Positions 34,973 to 42,575 of a DNA stretch of 64,000 bases are shown here, piece after piece. Source of the DNA: Actinomycetes bacterium (lineage in GTDB: Bacteria > Actinomycetota > Actinomycetes > Propionibacteriales > Nocardioidaceae); the NCBI GenBank assembly GCA_023396115.1, contig JAEWXC010000036.1, forward strand, positions 28,647 to 92,646, in the 5' to 3' direction. The notes beneath the pieces are model-generated. The model did no database searches and was not told the origin of the DNA. It saw only the letters and a program-made list of their open reading frames with translations. The position numbers were made by a program, and so were the translations under genes. How positions within the stretch are numbered: position 1 is the stretch's first letter; each line of letters opens with the position of its first letter.

Positions 34973-36523
34973 ATGACGAATCTCTCCTCGCTGCTCACCG
35001 AGGCCGCCGTGAAGTTCCCCGAGCGGGACGCGATCGTCCTGGGGGACACCCGCCTCACCTACGCCCAGGTCGACCAGTTCGCCAACATGTGCGCGAACCT
35101 GCTCGTCGACCGGGGGATCGGCCCGGGCGACAAGGTCGCGCTCAGCTGCCCGAACCTGCCGTACTTCTCGATCGTCTACTACGGCATCCTCAAGGCCGGG
35201 GCGACCGTGGTGCCGATGAACATCCTGCTCAAGGGTCGCGAGGTGGCCTACCACCTGGCCGACTCCGAGGCGAAGGCCTACTTCTGCTTCGAGGGCACCC
35301 CGGACCTGGCCATCGGCGCCCACGGGTACGAGGGGTTCACCCAGACCGAGGGCTGCGAGCACTTCTTCGTCATCACCGCCGACCTGGCCGCGCCCTCCCC
35401 GATCGAGGGCACCGAGACCATGGCCGCCGCGATGGGCGCGCACCCGGCCACCTTCACCGACGCCGAGGTCGCCGACGACGACACCGCCGTCATCCTCTAC
35501 ACCTCCGGCACCACCGGCCAGCCCAAGGGTGCCGAGCTGACCCACGACAACATGCGCTCCAACGCGCTGGCCGGCGAGCAGCTCTTCGGCGCCGACGCGG
35601 ACCGCCCCGACACCGTGCTGTGCGTGCTGCCGCTGTTCCACTCCTTCGGCCAGACGGTCTGCCAGAACATGCCGTTCGCGTTCGGCGGCACCGTGGTGAT
35701 GCTGCCCCGCTTCGAGCCGAACGCCGCGCTGGGCCTGCTGGCCGCCGAGGGCGTCACCTTCTTCGCCGGGGTGCCGACGATGTACTGGGGCCTGCTCGGT
35801 GCGCTCGACGACGCCGGCATCGACGTCAAGGCCGTGGCCGAGCGGCTGCGGGTGGCGGTCTCGGGCGGCTCGGCCCTGCCGGTGGAGGTGCACAAGGAGT
35901 TCGAGCGCCGCTTCGGCGTGGTCATCCTCGAGGGCTACGGGCTCTCGGAGACCTCCCCGGTGGCGAGCTTCTCGGTCTTCGGGGAGCCGGCCCGGGTCGG
36001 CTCGATCGGCGTCCCGATCCCGCACGTGGAGATGAAGCTGATCTCCGAGGACTGGTCCGACGCCGCCCCCGGCGAGGTCGGGGAGATCGCGGTCAAGGGC
36101 CCCAACGTGATGAAGGGCTACTTCAACCGCCCCGAGGCCACCGCCGAGGCGATCGTCGACGGCTGGTTCCGCACCGGTGACCTGGGTCGGGTCGACGAGG
36201 ACGGCTGGTACTACATCGTCGACCGGTCCAAGGACATGATCATCCGCGGCGGCTTCAACGTGTACCCGCGCGAGATCGAGGAGGTGCTCCTCACCCACCC
36301 GGCGGTCTCGCTGGCCGCCGTGATCGGGGTGCCGCACGAGACCCACGGCGAGGAGATCAAGGCCGTGGTGATCCCCGCCCCCGGCGTCGAGGTCACCCCC
36401 GAGGAGCTGGTGGCCTGGGGCAAGGAGCAGTTCGCCTCGTACAAGTACCCGCGCATCGTCGAGCTGGTCGACGCCCTGCCGATGACCGCGACCGGGAAGA
36501 TCCTCAAGCGCGAGCTGAGCTGA
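34973..36523 (+). CDS. Long-chain fatty-acid-CoA ligase (ANL superfamily)
   Basis: A 516-residue AMP-forming enzyme activating a carboxylic acid, probably a fatty acid, to its CoA thioester. The P-loop YTSGTTGQPKGAELTH, the A5 motif GYGLSETSPV, A7 DGWFRTGDLG, A8 DRSKDMIIRGGFNVYPREIE and A10 PMTATGKILKREL (catalytic Lys) are all present. It lacks a membrane segment. Chain-length preference cannot be read from sequence. ATG at 34973 lies 7 nt behind a TAGGTT box. A 15-bp perfect hairpin ends the unit. Confidence 0.93.
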   Translation: MTNLSSLLTEAAVKFPERDAIVLGDTRLTYAQVDQFANMCANLLVDRGIGPGDKVALSCPNLPYFSIVYYGILKAGATVVPMNILLKGREVAYHLADSEAKAYFCFEGTPDLAIGAHGYEGFTQTEGCEHFFVITADLAAPSPIEGTETMAAAMGAHPATFTDAEVADDDTAVILYTSGTTGQPKGAELTHDNMRSNALAGEQLFGADADRPDTVLCVLPLFHSFGQTVCQNMPFAFGGTVVMLPRFEPNAALGLLAAEGVTFFAGVPTMYWGLLGALDDAGIDVKAVAERLRVAVSGGSALPVEVHKEFERRFGVVILEGYGLSETSPVASFSVFGEPARVGSIGVPIPHVEMKLISEDWSDAAPGEVGEIAVKGPNVMKGYFNRPEATAEAIVDGWFRTGDLGRVDEDGWYYIVDRSKDMIIRGGFNVYPREIEEVLLTHPAVSLAAVIGVPHETHGEEIKAVVIPAPGVEVTPEELVAWGKEQFASYKYPRIVELVDALPMTATGKILKRELS

Positions 36524-36545
36524 CCCTCCCGTACGCCCTGCTCGG

Positions 36546-36578
36546 TCCGGGCGGCCCGACGCGGTCGGGCCGCCCGGA
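36546..36578. terminator. Terminator hairpin of the acyl-CoA ligase gene
   Basis: The arms at 36546-36560 and 36564-36578 pair perfectly (15 bp) with a 3-nt loop. There is no T-tract. Confidence 0.7.
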
Positions 36579-36589
36579 CATGCCACCCG

Positions 36590-36595
36590 TAGGCT
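36590..36595 (+). promoter_or_regulatory. -10 box of the 61-residue membrane protein gene
   Basis: TAGGCT ends 7 nt before the ATG at 36603. Confidence 0.45.
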
Positions 36596-36602
36596 GGTCG
36601 TC

Positions 36603-36788
36603 ATGGGTCGGATCGTGGGTGCCGTGATGGGGCTGTTGATGGCCGTGGCCGGGGCACTGCTCACCTTCCAGGCGCTGGAGTGGATGGAGGGCCCCTTCCA
36701 CGGTGCCCAGCTGTGGGCCACCCTCGGCCCGCTGCTCGCCGGGCTCGGCGTCGCATTGGCCTGGGTGACCCTGCGCCCCCGCTCCTGA
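36603..36788 (+). CDS. Small two-helix membrane protein
   Basis: 61 residues with two predicted TM helices (VGAVMGLLMAVAGALLTF and WATLGPLLAGLGVALAWV) joined by the loop QALEWMEGPFHGAQ, and an Arg-rich end. No family is recognised. A -10 box 7 nt upstream and a terminator just before that mark it as a separate leaderless gene. Confidence 0.7.
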   Translation: MGRIVGAVMGLLMAVAGALLTFQALEWMEGPFHGAQLWATLGPLLAGLGVALAWVTLRPRS

Positions 36789-36896
36789 CGCCGCGCGCGG
36801 ACAGTGACCGACCACGCACGGGTGCGTGGTCACGGTGGTCCCCACCGGCTCACTAGACTGGGACCGCAGTCCCACCCCCAGACCCAGGAGCACCCC

Positions 36897-37148
36897 GTGG
36901 CCCGAGTCGTCGTCGACGTCATGCCCAAGCCAGAGATCCTCGACCCCCAGGGCAAGGCGGTGCAGGGTGCGCTGCCCCGCCTCGGCTTCTCCGGCGTCAC
37001 CGACGTCCGTCAGGGCAAGCGGTTCGAGCTCGAGATCGACGGCGAGGTGACCCAGACGGTCCTGGCCGAGGTCGCCCGGATGGCCGAGACCCTGCTGAGC
37101 AACCCCGTCATCGAGGACTTCGAGGTCCGCGTCGAGGACGCCCGGTGA
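36897..37148 (+). CDS. purS: FGAM synthase subunit PurS
   Basis: An 83-residue protein that bridges PurL and PurQ in the three-part phosphoribosylformylglycinamidine synthase. The start MARVVVDVMPKPEILDPQGKAVQGALPRLG and the conserved VRQGKRFELEI block fit the family. The GTG at 36897 follows a CAGGAG ribosome site; TAGACT upstream (near 36854) may be its -10. The TGA overlaps the purQ start by 4 bp. Confidence 0.95.
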   Translation: MARVVVDVMPKPEILDPQGKAVQGALPRLGFSGVTDVRQGKRFELEIDGEVTQTVLAEVARMAETLLSNPVIEDFEVRVEDAR

Positions 37149-37813
37149 AGGTCGGGGTCGTCACCTTCCCCGGCACCCTCGACGACGTGGACGCCCGCCG
37201 CGCGGTGCGGATCGGCGGCAACGAGGCGGTCGCGCTGTGGCACGGTGACGAGGACCTGCGCGGCGTGGACGCCGTGGTGCTGCCCGGTGGCTTCTCCTAC
37301 GGCGACTACCTGCGCTGCGGGGCGATCTCCCGGTTCTCGCCGGTGATGGCCCAGGTCGTGGCGGCCGCCGAGCGCGGCATGCCGGTGCTCGGCATCTGCA
37401 ACGGCTTCCAGATCCTGTGCGAGTCGCACCTGCTGCCGGGCGCGCTGATCCGCAACGACCACCGCAAGTTCGTCTGCCGCGACCAGCTGCTGCGGATCGA
37501 GAACGCCTCCACCGCCTGGACCTCCGCCTACACCCAGGGCGAGGAGATCACCGTGGTGCTCAAGAACGGTGAGGGCAACTACGTCGCCGACACCGAGACC
37601 CTGGACCGGCTCGAGGGGGAGGGGCACGTGGTGGCCCGCTACCTCGACGTCAACCCCAACGGCTCGGCCCGCGACATCGCCGGCATCACCAACGCCAGCG
37701 GCAACGTGGTCGGCCTGATGCCGCACCCCGAGCACGCCGTGGAGTCCCTGACCGGGCCGGGCACCGAGGGCCTGGGCTTCTTCACCTCGCTGACCGAGCA
37801 GGTGTTCGCTTGA
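37145..37813 (+). CDS. purQ: FGAM synthase glutaminase subunit PurQ
   Basis: A 222-residue class I glutamine amidotransferase supplying ammonia to PurL. The nucleophile Cys is in VLGICNGFQIL and the His-Glu pair in LMPHPEHAVE. GGFSYGDYLRCGAISRFSP is the glycine-strand region. The GTG start overlaps the purS stop by 4 bp, and the stop overlaps the TTG of the following DUF3817 gene by 4 bp. PurS and PurQ are thus coupled here, while their partner purL lies 2.2 kb downstream beyond a convergent gene. Confidence 0.97.
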   Translation: MKVGVVTFPGTLDDVDARRAVRIGGNEAVALWHGDEDLRGVDAVVLPGGFSYGDYLRCGAISRFSPVMAQVVAAAERGMPVLGICNGFQILCESHLLPGALIRNDHRKFVCRDQLLRIENASTAWTSAYTQGEEITVVLKNGEGNYVADTETLDRLEGEGHVVARYLDVNPNGSARDIAGITNASGNVVGLMPHPEHAVESLTGPGTEGLGFFTSLTEQVFA

Positions 37814-38256
37814 GCCCGCTCAAGCTGTTCCGCACCGTCGCGATCGCCGAGGCCTGCACCTGGGCCCTGCTGCTGGTCGGGATGTTCCTCAAGTACGTCA
37901 CCGAGACCACCGAGCTGGGTGTGCGCGTCGGCGGCATGCTGCACGGGGTCGTGTTCATCGCGTTCTGTCTGGTCACCGTCGCGGTCGGGGTGGACCAGCG
38001 CTGGAGCAAGGGCCGGACAGCGCTCGGCCTGCTCTCGGCCGTGCCGCCGTTCGTGACCATCTGGTTCGACCGCAGCGCCGAGCGTCGCGGCGACCTGGGC
38101 CCGACCTGGCGGCTGCGCAGCGAGGAGCCCCGCGGCCTGCTCGAGCCCGTCGTCGGACTCTTCGTGCGGCACCCCGGTGTCGGCTTCCCCGTCGCCGGTG
38201 TCGCCGTCCTGGCGCTGACCGGCGTCGCCCTGGTCGTCGGCCCGCCCGGCAGCTGA
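37810..38256 (+). CDS. DUF3817 membrane protein
   Basis: A 148-residue protein with three to four TM helices. It starts with a TTG that overlaps the purQ stop (TTGA). The N-terminal LFRTVAIAEACTWALLLVGMFLKY and HGVVFIAFCLVTVAV segments are typical of the family, whose function is unknown. A C-terminal extension carries a soluble part (DRSAERRGDLGPTWRLRSEE) and one more helix. Coupling to purQ is seen in other actinobacteria, but no purine role is established. Confidence 0.82.
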   Translation: MSPLKLFRTVAIAEACTWALLLVGMFLKYVTETTELGVRVGGMLHGVVFIAFCLVTVAVGVDQRWSKGRTALGLLSAVPPFVTIWFDRSAERRGDLGPTWRLRSEEPRGLLEPVVGLFVRHPGVGFPVAGVAVLALTGVALVVGPPGS

Positions 38257-38285
38257 CCGGCGGTTGATCCTGCGCCCGGAGGGCG

Positions 38286-38343
38286 CACACCGCACGAGCC
38301 TCGAACTCCGCCGTGATCGGCAGGGTTCGAGGCTCGTGGTGTG
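38286..38343. terminator. Long bidirectional hairpin between purQ unit and DUF1906 gene
   Basis: The arms at 38286-38306 and 38325-38343 pair over 19 bp with one 2-nt bulge, around an 18-nt loop. It lies between convergent genes. The stem is longer than a terminator needs. Confidence 0.65.
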
Positions 38344-38362
38344 TTCGGGGTCCGAGCGGGGC

Positions 38363-39802
38363 TCAGACCCGCCCGCGCTGCAGCTGCTTCCAGTCGCGCG
38401 GCAGCATCGCCGGCCCGGCCGGGTTGCCCAGCCGCTTCTTCAGCTTCGTCACGGCCTTCTCGGTCTTCTTGTTGTAGACCCCGGTGACGGCCAGGTCGGT
38501 GCCCGGTCGGGTGTTCAGCGCTCGCTGCAGGCGGAACACGTCGGCACCGGCCGACCCGCGCTTGAGCACCGGACGGCTGCCGCGGGCCAGCAGGGCGGTC
38601 CAGTGCGACCGGCTCCAGGTGGTGCTGGCGGTGAAGCCGTTGGACTGCTGGAAGGTGCCCATCGCGGCGCGGGTCTTCTTGTTCAGCTTGCCGCTGAGCT
38701 TGCCGGAGTAGCCGGCGGCCCCGCGCAGCAGGCACTGCAGGGTCTTGACCTGGTCGGTCAGCGGGGTCTTCACCACCAGCGGCAGGTACTCGGTGCGGTC
38801 CACCACGGTGCCGTTGCAGAAGGTCTGCCGGGTGGCCACCGAGCCCAGGCCCAGGTCGAGCCAGTTGGAGTCGATGTTGATGGTGACGCCGCCCCAGGTC
38901 TCGTTGTGGCCGCCGCGGTACTGCTTCATCCGGCCACCGGGACGCCAGCCGTCGTTGCGGATGTAGGCGCTCTTGGTGTTGGCCTTGCCGTCCCAGTCGG
39001 CGATCCACAGGTGCCGGGGCAGGTGGTAGCGACCGGCCCGGTTCACCCGGGCGTCGTCGAGCATCTTCATGCCCGAGCCGGCCGAGGAGTAGACACCGGA
39101 TACGTAGCCGAGCGACTCGATCTTCTTCACCCAGGCGCTGACGAACGCCAGGGCCGACTCGCGGCAGTGGGTGTTGCCCAGGTCGAATCCCTCCAGGTCG
39201 TACCAGAGCGTCGACCCGGTGCCGATGCCGTAGTGGGCAGCATCGGCGGCGTTCTTCGCGGCCTCGACGCGCCCCTGCTTCTTGGCCTTGCCGTAGCGGC
39301 CCTTCGAGCCGGGGGTCGGGTTGATCCGGAAGTCGTCCTTGTAGCGCGGGAAGCGCGGCTGGCACGAGGCCTGAGGGCCGAGCGCGATCGGCAGGATCTT
39401 CCAGCCCTTGGCGTGCTGGGTGCTGACCCACGTGCTTGACAGGTTCGGCTGGTTGCGGCAGGCGCGGGAGTCGCCGGAGATGTAGATGCCGACCGCCGAG
39501 AACGGCGAGTGCTTGCGCCACTTGTTCATCGACCGCTGGGTCGGGGCCAGGCACTGGTCGAACCCGTAGCCGGTGAAGTTGCCCGGGGTCACCACCGCGG
39601 CGCGCTTGGCCGCGACCGGAGCGACCGCGTCGGGGGCAGGTGCCCGGGTGCCCTGCTGGGTCAGCACGCCGGCCGCCAGGGTCAGACCCAGGGCGGGGAC
39701 GAGCAGGCGCAGCACACGGCGCCCGCGGGGCTGCCGCGACGGCGCCGGGGCACCGCCGTCGTGCGGGGCGGACGGGGACGGGGGAAGTGCGGGGGAAGTC
39801 AT
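38363..39802 (-). CDS. Exported DUF1906 glycoside-hydrolase-like protein with peptidoglycan-binding repeats
   Basis: A 479-residue protein. One N-terminal TM or signal segment (LRLLVPALGLTLAAGVLT, about residues 31-48) is followed by a DUF1906 TIM-barrel domain (GNFTGYGFDQCLAPTQRSMNKW, AVGIYISGD, LWYDLEGFDL, WIADWDGKAN) related to GH25-type muramidases; D and E of YDLEG are candidate catalytic residues. Two peptidoglycan-binding-like regions follow (TLQCLLRGAAGYSGKLSGKLNKKTRAAM and DVFRLQRALNTRPGTDLAVTGVYNKKTEKAV). It probably acts in cell-wall turnover. The ATG at 39802 gives a cytosolic Pro-rich start; no better start is seen. Confidence 0.85.
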   Translation of the reverse strand: MTSPALPPSPSAPHDGGAPAPSRQPRGRRVLRLLVPALGLTLAAGVLTQQGTRAPAPDAVAPVAAKRAAVVTPGNFTGYGFDQCLAPTQRSMNKWRKHSPFSAVGIYISGDSRACRNQPNLSSTWVSTQHAKGWKILPIALGPQASCQPRFPRYKDDFRINPTPGSKGRYGKAKKQGRVEAAKNAADAAHYGIGTGSTLWYDLEGFDLGNTHCRESALAFVSAWVKKIESLGYVSGVYSSAGSGMKMLDDARVNRAGRYHLPRHLWIADWDGKANTKSAYIRNDGWRPGGRMKQYRGGHNETWGGVTINIDSNWLDLGLGSVATRQTFCNGTVVDRTEYLPLVVKTPLTDQVKTLQCLLRGAAGYSGKLSGKLNKKTRAAMGTFQQSNGFTASTTWSRSHWTALLARGSRPVLKRGSAGADVFRLQRALNTRPGTDLAVTGVYNKKTEKAVTKLKKRLGNPAGPAMLPRDWKQLQRGRV

Positions 39803-39897
39803 CGTCGTGGCTCCAGTGACCGGGGTCTCGGGGCCGGTCTCGGGGTCAGGGCCTGGTCACGTTAACCCCACAAGTCACACGGGTAACAGGGGTTCGG

Positions 39898-39921
39898 GAG
39901 AACTACAAATGTGTAATTCTC
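39898..39921. promoter_or_regulatory. AT-rich dyad between the DUF1906 gene and purL
   Basis: GAGAACTACA and TGTAATTCTC are complementary at 9 of 10 positions with a 4-nt centre. It lies about 95 nt upstream of the DUF1906 gene and 100 nt upstream of purL. GTTAAC (39861) and GGTAAC (39882) words lie beside it. Confidence 0.35.
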
Positions 39922-40007
39922 GCAGGTCAGAGGGGGTGTGGCGGACCTCTCCCCGGGGTTGGGCGTCCGCGCCCCGCGTCGGTGGCCGGCGCCGCTGCCG
40001 CGCTCGG

Positions 40008-40013
40008 TAGATT
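40008..40013 (+). promoter_or_regulatory. -10 box of leaderless purL
   Basis: TAGATT ends 7 nt before the GTG at 40021. No ribosome site. Confidence 0.5.
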
Positions 40014-40020
40014 GGCCCCC

Positions 40021-42282
40021 GTGACCGACACTCCCCGCCTCGACACCGTTGCCGTCGCCCAGAACGACCCCGACCGCACCCAGCCGTGGGCCGACCTCGG
40101 CCTCAAGGCCGACGAGTACGAGCGGATCCGCGAGATCCTCGGGCGCCGCCCCACCTCCAGCGAGCTGGCGATGTACTCGGTGATGTGGTCGGAGCACTGC
40201 TCCTACAAGTCCACCAAGGTGCACCTCAAGCAGTTCTCCGAGATCCCCCAGGAGACCAAGGCGGGCCGGATGCTGGCCGGCATCGGCGAGAACGCGGGCG
40301 TCATCGACATCGGTCACGGCTACGCGGTCACCTTCAAGGTCGAGTCGCACAACCACCCCTCGTTCGTGGAGCCCTACCAGGGCGCCGCGACCGGCATCGG
40401 CGGCATCGTCCGCGACATCCTGGCGATGGGTGCCCGTCCGGTCGCCGTGGTCGACCCGCTGCGCTTCGGCCCGCTCGAGGAACCCGACACCCACCGGGTG
40501 CTGCCCGGGATCGTGGCCGGCGTCGGCGGCTACGGCAACTGCCTGGGCCTGCCCAACATCGGCGGCGAGGCCGTCTTCGACCGCACCTACCTGGGCAACC
40601 CGCTGGTCAACGCGGGGGCGATCGGGGTGCTGCGCCACGAGGACCTGCACCTGGCCAACGCCTCGGGCACCGGCAACCAGGTCATCCTGTACGGCGCGCG
40701 CACCGGTGGCGACGGCATCGGCGGGGTCTCGGTGCTCGCCTCGGAGACCTTCGACGAGGGCGGCCCGGCCAAGCGCCCCAGCGTCCAGGTCGGCGACCCG
40801 TTCATGGAGAAGCTGCTCATCGAGTGCACCCTGGAGCTGTTCGCCGCCGGTCTGGTGGCCGGCATCCAGGACCTCGGCGGCGCCGGCCTGTCGTGTGCGA
40901 CCGCCGAGCTGGCCTCGGCCGGTGACGGCGGCATGCACGTCGAGCTCGACCGGGTCCCGCTGCGCGACTCCACGCTGGCTCCCGAGGAGATCCTCATGAG
41001 CGAGTCCCAGGAGCGGATGATGGCGGTCGTCACGCCGGAGAACGTCGAGGCGTTCCTGGCGATCTGCGCCAAGTGGGACGTCGAGGCCGTGGTGGTCGGC
41101 GAGGTGACCGACACCGGGCGGCTGGAGATCGACTGGCACGGCGAGCGCGTCGTCGACGTGCCCCCGGGCTCGGTGGCCCACGACGGCCCCGTCTACGAGC
41201 GCCCCTTCGCCCGCCCCGACTGGCAGGACGCCCTGCAGGCCGACCGCGCCGAGCAGCTGCCGCGGCCCGGCACCGGCGCCGACCTGCGCGCCACGCTGCT
41301 GCGGATGGTCGCCAGCCCCAACCTGTGCGACAAGTCCTGGATCACCGACCAGTACGACCGCTACGTGCGCGGCAACACGGTGCTGGCGCAGCCGGAGAAC
41401 TCGGGGATGATCCGGGTCGACGAGGAGACCAACCTCGGCGTCTCGATCTCCACCGACTGCAACGGCCGGTTCGCCAAGCTCGACCCGTACCACGGCGCCC
41501 AGCTGGCCCTGGTCGAGTCGTACCGCAACGTCGCCACCGGTGGCGCCACCCCGCTGGCGGTCTCGGACTGCCTGAACTTTGGTTCCCCGGAGGACCCGGG
41601 CGTGATGTGGCAGTTCGCCGAGGCCTGCCGTGGCCTCAAGGACGCCTGCCTGGAGCTCGGCGTCCCGGTCACCGGCGGCAACGTGAGCCTGTACAACCAG
41701 ACCGGCGAGACCGCGATCCTGCCGACCCCGGTGGTCGCCGTCCTCGGCGTGATCGAGGACGTCACCCGGCGCACGCCGGGTGGCTTCCGTGCCGGTGAGC
41801 GCGTCTTCCTGCTGGGGGAGACCCACGAGGAGCTCTCCGGCTCGGAGTGGGCGCACGTCGTGCACGAGCACCTCGGCGGGCTGCCGCCGAAGGTCGACCT
41901 GGCCGCCGAGGCCGCGCTGGCCGAGCTGCTGGTGGCCGGTGTCGGCACCCTGACCTCCGCGCACGACCTGTCCGACGGCGGTCTGGCCCAGGCCCTGGCC
42001 GAGTCGACCTTCGCGCACGGTGTCGGCGTGGCCGTGGCCACTGACCAGGTTCACCCCGACCCGTTCGTGGCGCTCTTCTCCGAGTCCACCGCCCGGGTGC
42101 TGGTCACGGTCGCCGACGCGGACGCCGACGCCCTGGTGGCCCTGGCCCACACCCACGGCGTCCCGGTCACCGCCCTGGGCCGCACCGGTGGCGAGGACCT
42201 GAGCGTCGAGGGTCAGTTCTCGGTGCCCGTCGCCGAGCTGCGGGCCGCCTGGTCCGCCACGCTGCCCGCCGCCCTGGCCTGA
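40021..42282 (+). CDS. purL: FGAM synthase large subunit PurL (small, Bacillus-type)
   Basis: A 753-residue ATP-dependent subunit that converts FGAR to FGAM with ammonia from PurQ. The short length (versus about 1300 for the single-chain enzyme) fits the presence of purS and purQ. MWSEHCSYKSTKVHLK, FKVESHNHPSFVEPYQGAATGIGG, ASGTGNQVILYGARTGGDGIGG and the second AIR-synthetase-like half (ISTDCNGRFAKLDPYHGAQLA, VTGGNVSLYNQTG) are intact. The GTG start lies behind a TAGATT box. A 16-bp stem with one bulged T (42297-42331) ends the gene. Confidence 0.98.
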   Translation: MTDTPRLDTVAVAQNDPDRTQPWADLGLKADEYERIREILGRRPTSSELAMYSVMWSEHCSYKSTKVHLKQFSEIPQETKAGRMLAGIGENAGVIDIGHGYAVTFKVESHNHPSFVEPYQGAATGIGGIVRDILAMGARPVAVVDPLRFGPLEEPDTHRVLPGIVAGVGGYGNCLGLPNIGGEAVFDRTYLGNPLVNAGAIGVLRHEDLHLANASGTGNQVILYGARTGGDGIGGVSVLASETFDEGGPAKRPSVQVGDPFMEKLLIECTLELFAAGLVAGIQDLGGAGLSCATAELASAGDGGMHVELDRVPLRDSTLAPEEILMSESQERMMAVVTPENVEAFLAICAKWDVEAVVVGEVTDTGRLEIDWHGERVVDVPPGSVAHDGPVYERPFARPDWQDALQADRAEQLPRPGTGADLRATLLRMVASPNLCDKSWITDQYDRYVRGNTVLAQPENSGMIRVDEETNLGVSISTDCNGRFAKLDPYHGAQLALVESYRNVATGGATPLAVSDCLNFGSPEDPGVMWQFAEACRGLKDACLELGVPVTGGNVSLYNQTGETAILPTPVVAVLGVIEDVTRRTPGGFRAGERVFLLGETHEELSGSEWAHVVHEHLGGLPPKVDLAAEAALAELLVAGVGTLTSAHDLSDGGLAQALAESTFAHGVGVAVATDQVHPDPFVALFSESTARVLVTVADADADALVALAHTHGVPVTALGRTGGEDLSVEGQFSVPVAELRAAWSATLPAALA

Positions 42283-42296
42283 TCCGCCTCCTCCGT

Positions 42297-42331
42297 CCGC
42301 CGGTCTCCCCACAGGTGTGGGGGACCGGCGG
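42297..42331. terminator. purL terminator hairpin
   Basis: The arms at 42297-42313 and 42316-42331 pair over 16 bp with a single bulged T at 42306. There is no T-tract. Confidence 0.65.
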
Positions 42332-42473
42332 TGGGCGTTCTGCGAAGTTTCGGCCGAGAACCGCGCACGTCCCATCATGGGTCTGACCTGAGGGACGGGG
42401 CCCCGGCCGCCCTCCACTGACGCAGAGCCGACGAGCCACGACCGCCCGGGTGGGCGGGGCGCTGGCACCTGCC

Positions 42474-42510
42474 TATAGTCTAGTTATTCCGTAGATTTAG
42501 TGGAGGTGCA
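42474..42510 (+). promoter_or_regulatory. AT-rich promoter and ribosome site of the leader peptide/FAD protein unit
   Basis: A locally AT-rich stretch (TATAGTCTAG, TTATTCC, TAGATTTAG) in otherwise GC-rich DNA contains two TANNNT words, TAGTCT and TAGATT. The ribosome site GGAGG lies at 42502-42506. Confidence 0.4.
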
Positions 42511-42512
42511 GT

Positions 42513-42575
42513 GTGTCGAGGAACGACCGTGCGGAACTGACCCGGACCCCGGCCGGTCGGGAGGCGTGTCGATGA
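42513..42575 (+). CDS. Candidate 20-residue leader peptide
   Basis: GTG at 42513, 6 nt after GGAGG, opens a 20-codon frame (MSRNDR to ACR) whose TGA overlaps the ATG of the FAD/NAD(P)-binding protein by 4 bp (ATGA). A rival frame from GTG at 42511 encodes nine residues beginning MCRG and stops at 42540. Either could be a regulatory uORF; both contain one Cys and several Arg. Actinobacterial sulfur genes often have such Cys/Arg-ending leaders, so control by cysteine supply is possible (inference). Confidence 0.4.
   Translation: MSRNDRAELTRTPAGREACR

Noticed and set aside
33803..36721. Open frame of about 970 codons on the minus strand opposite the beta-helix and acyl-CoA ligase genes
   Set aside because: It has no recognisable domain and lies opposite a clear ANL enzyme with all motifs. 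A codon-bias shadow.
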